Source: Acerihabitans sp035013185 (GTDB lineage: Bacteria; Pseudomonadota; Gammaproteobacteria; Enterobacterales; Enterobacteriaceae). Taken from it: a stretch of 64,000 nucleotides of DNA. The notes beneath the pieces are model-generated. The model was given only the letters and a program-made list of their open reading frames with translations, was not told the origin of the DNA and made no database searches. Shown here piece after piece: positions 62,149 through 64,000 of the stretch. Position 1 is the first letter of the stretch. The number at the start of each line of letters is the position of its first letter. The position numbers and the translations under genes were made by a program. The stretch covers positions 4,779 through 68,778 of the forward strand of contig NZ_JAYGJO010000028.1 of NCBI RefSeq assembly GCF_035013185.1. Reading direction: 5' to 3'.

Positions 62149-63722
62149 ACCGTTTCCTGATAATCACGTTGATTGTTTTGCCCTTGCAGGCGCTGCAGCT
62201 CAATCTCCACTTGCTGTGCCCGCCAGATATTATTCATCACATGCACCATTGCTTTGGCGGAGGATTCAATGATATCGGTATCCAAACCGACCCCGTGGAA
62301 ACGGCGGCCATGGTATTCCACCACAATATCCACCTGACCGAGCGCATCGCGGCCGTGGCCTTTAGCGGTCAACTGATATTTTTGCAAGGTAATAGGGTAG
62401 TCGGTAATACGATTTAACGCCTGGTAGACGGCATCTACCGGGCCATTGCCGGTGGCGGCTTCCGATTTTATGTCGTCACCACAGGCCAGTTTTACTGACG
62501 CAGTGGCCATGTCGCCGGAGCCAGATTGAACGCTGAAATAATCCAGGCGAAAATGTTCTGCTTCCTCCTGCTGCTTACTGATAAACGCCAGCGCTTCCAA
62601 ATCATAATCAAACACCTGGCCTTTTTTATCCGCCAACTTGACGAAGGCAGCATAGAGTTCATCCAGGTTATAGTCCTGTTCCTGATACCCCATTTCCTGC
62701 ATCCGGTGCTTCACCGCTGCACGACCGGAGCGAGAGGTCAGATTCAGCTGTACTTCCTTAAGACCGATGATCTCCGGGGTCATGATTTCATAATTTTGGC
62801 GATTTTTCAGTACCCCATCCTGGTGGATACCCGATGAGTGGGCGAACGCGTTGGAACCGACGATGGCTTTGTTCGCGGGGATGGGCATATTACATAATTG
62901 GCTGACGATTTGGCTGGTACGATAAATTTCTTGATGATTAATAGTAGTATGCACACCCATAATATCGGCCCGCACCTTGATCGCCATGATCACTTCCTCC
63001 AGCGCGGTATTGCCGGCCCGTTCGCCGATGCCGTTCAGTGTCCCTTCCACCTGCCTGGCCCCAGCCTGGATCGCCGAAATCGAGTTACCAACTGCCATGC
63101 CCAAATCGTCATGGCAATGCACCGAGATAATGGCGCGATCAATATTGGGTACTCGCTGGTAGAGCGACGTGATAATGCCGCTGAACTGTAATGGAGTAGT
63201 ATAACCCACGGTGTCGGGAATATTGATGGTACTCGCCCCAGCGTTAATGGCCGCTTCCACAATCCGGCACAGATTATCGATAGGGGTACGCCCCGCGTCC
63301 TCACAAGAAAATTCCACGTCGTCAGTATAGTTGCGTGCACGTTTTACCGATTGCACCGCCATCTCCATCACCTGATCAAAACTTCTTTTCAGCTTGGATT
63401 CAATATGTAACGTCGAGGTAGCCAAGAACACATGGATGCGAAAAGCTTCGGCTACCCGCAATGCTTCTGCTGCCACGTCGATATCTTTCTCTACGCAGCG
63501 CGCCAGGCCACAGACTCGGCTGTTTTTAATATGACGGGCAATGGTCTGTACGGACTCAAAATCACCAGGAGAGGATACCGGGAAACCAACTTCCATCACG
63601 TCGATGCCCATTCTTTCCAATGCCAGGGCGATTTGCAGTTTCTCTTTGACACTCAGGCTAGCTTGCAATGCCTGTTCACCATCACGCAGAGTGGTATCGA
63701 AAATTATAACGTGTTCGCTCAT
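62145..63722 (-). CDS. leuA: LeuA, 2-isopropylmalate synthase
   Basis: 525 residues (E. coli 523). First committed step of leucine synthesis, condensing acetyl-CoA with 2-ketoisovalerate. Catalytic TIM barrel with FDTTLRDGEQALQASLSV near the N-terminus and metal His residues in VHCHDDLGMAVGNS; LNGIGERAGNTALEEV and the C-terminal allosteric domain for leucine feedback (from about 395) follow. First structural gene after the leuL attenuator. Intact. Confidence 0.97.
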   Translation of the reverse strand: MSEHVIIFDTTLRDGEQALQASLSVKEKLQIALALERMGIDVMEVGFPVSSPGDFESVQTIARHIKNSRVCGLARCVEKDIDVAAEALRVAEAFRIHVFLATSTLHIESKLKRSFDQVMEMAVQSVKRARNYTDDVEFSCEDAGRTPIDNLCRIVEAAINAGASTINIPDTVGYTTPLQFSGIITSLYQRVPNIDRAIISVHCHDDLGMAVGNSISAIQAGARQVEGTLNGIGERAGNTALEEVIMAIKVRADIMGVHTTINHQEIYRTSQIVSQLCNMPIPANKAIVGSNAFAHSSGIHQDGVLKNRQNYEIMTPEIIGLKEVQLNLTSRSGRAAVKHRMQEMGYQEQDYNLDELYAAFVKLADKKGQVFDYDLEALAFISKQQEEAEHFRLDYFSVQSGSGDMATASVKLACGDDIKSEAATGNGPVDAVYQALNRITDYPITLQKYQLTAKGHGRDALGQVDIVVEYHGRRFHGVGLDTDIIESSAKAMVHVMNNIWRAQQVEIELQRLQGQNNQRDYQETV

Positions 63723-63763
63723 GGTTAATCCTATTGGTTTACTTTAGCGCGCATTGCAGGCAT

Positions 63764-63794
63764 AAAAAAACCCGCGCAGTGCGCGGGTTTTTTT
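63764..63794 (-). terminator. leu operon attenuator
   Basis: A-tract, CCCGCGCA, G, TGCGCGGG, T-tract: an almost perfect palindrome, so on the minus strand a GC stem is followed by a run of seven T. It lies between leuL and leuA, as expected for leucine attenuation. Confidence 0.94.
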
Positions 63795-63810
63795 ATCTGG
63801 AACGGTAGAG

Positions 63811-63897
63811 TCAGCTTTTAACTCCGTGTACCAGCGTACCGCGCATCGTGGGTGCGAGTAGTAGTAGGCTTAGTAGACGGGTAGAAACAAACATCAT
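63811..63897 (-). CDS. leuL: leu operon leader peptide
   Basis: 28 codons, the same length as E. coli LeuL, and too short for routine calling. The peptide reads MMFVSTRLLSLLLLAPTMRG and ends GVKS. Six of seven consecutive codons (residues 8-14) are leucine, five of them the rare CTA. Slow translation when leucyl-tRNA is scarce would stop formation of the attenuator just downstream. The ATG one codon later (63,894) is an alternative start. Confidence 0.93.
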   Translation of the reverse strand: MMFVSTRLLSLLLLAPTMRGTLVHGVKS

Positions 63898-63934
63898 TGC
63901 GTAGTGTTCCAGATCATGAATAGGTCAATGCACT

Positions 63935-63964
63935 ATTGGTACATGAATCATTAGTGCATGTCAA
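63935..63964 (-). promoter_or_regulatory. leu operon promoter with inverted repeat
   Basis: On the minus strand TTGACA (63959-63964), 17 bp, then TACCAAT (63935-63941), a strong sigma70 promoter about 40 bp before leuL. The inverted repeat ATGCACTA (63928-63935) / TAGTGCAT (63952-63959) straddles the spacer and -10, resembling an operator. Confidence 0.7.
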
Positions 63965-64000
63965 TAGTACCTCCTTCATCTTTCAAGCCGTAAGTGCGTT

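Overview
The window is a chromosomal segment from an enterobacterium. Its genes follow the order of the first two minutes of the Escherichia coli map: rob-creA-arcA-yjtD, thrLABC, yaaA, talB, mog, dnaKJ, nhaA, rpsT, ribF-ileS-lspA-fkpB-ispH, dapB, carAB, folA, apaH-apaG-rsmA-surA-lptD, djlA, rluA, rapA, polB, yabI, thiBPQ and leuLABCD. Proteins are close to E. coli length, but many E. coli neighbours are absent (creBCD, rihC, the cai/fix/kef block, araDABC, sgrR/setA). At least two genes survive only as scars (a YaaJ-like symporter and probably pdxA), and several gaps are long. This fits a Sodalis-like, insect-associated bacterium whose genome is in moderate decay. That assignment is inference from gene content, not from a marker gene.

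Layout. 1-2,940: the 5' end of rob, creA, arcA and an rRNA/tRNA methyltransferase gene. 3,070-7,976: threonine operon with leader peptide and attenuator. 8,167-12,571: yaaA, a symporter remnant, talB, mog and an MFS transporter. 12,750-17,797: dnaK-dnaJ behind two heat-shock-type promoters, then nhaA and rpsT. 18,199-29,812: ribF-ileS-lspA-fkpB-ispH, dapB and carAB with ArgR-box-like sites. 30,034-36,261: an accessory stretch replacing the E. coli cai/fix region. It holds an orphan Phd/YefM-type antitoxin, the ornithine operon speFL-speF-potE and a yjjP-yjjB exporter pair. 36,444-50,404: folA and the outer-membrane/rRNA-maturation cluster through polB. 50,608-58,262: yabI, a degenerate subtilisin-like protein, the thiamine ABC transporter under a TPP riboswitch, and an Rpn-type nuclease gene. 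58,473-58,724: three abutting short tandem repeats. 58,740-59,028: a GC-rich non-coding block. 59,029-63,964: leuABCD with leader peptide, attenuator and promoter.

How the genes work together. Amino-acid synthesis is well represented (Thr, Leu, lysine/DAP via dapB, carbamoyl phosphate for Arg and pyrimidines), and the Thr and Leu operons keep intact attenuation leaders. Thiamine is imported by ThiBPQ, and pdxA looks deleted, which points to cofactor dependence on the surroundings. The ornithine module pairs a decarboxylase with its ornithine/putrescine antiporter and keeps an upstream arrest-peptide ORF.

The most unusual items are: (1) an intact 472-codon subtilase-fold protein in which all three catalytic residues and the oxyanion Asn are replaced, with small cysteine-containing ORFs just upstream on the same strand; (2) the speFL leader with a diverged C-terminal half; (3) the cluster of three microsatellites beside the Rpn gene; and (4) the pdxA scar.
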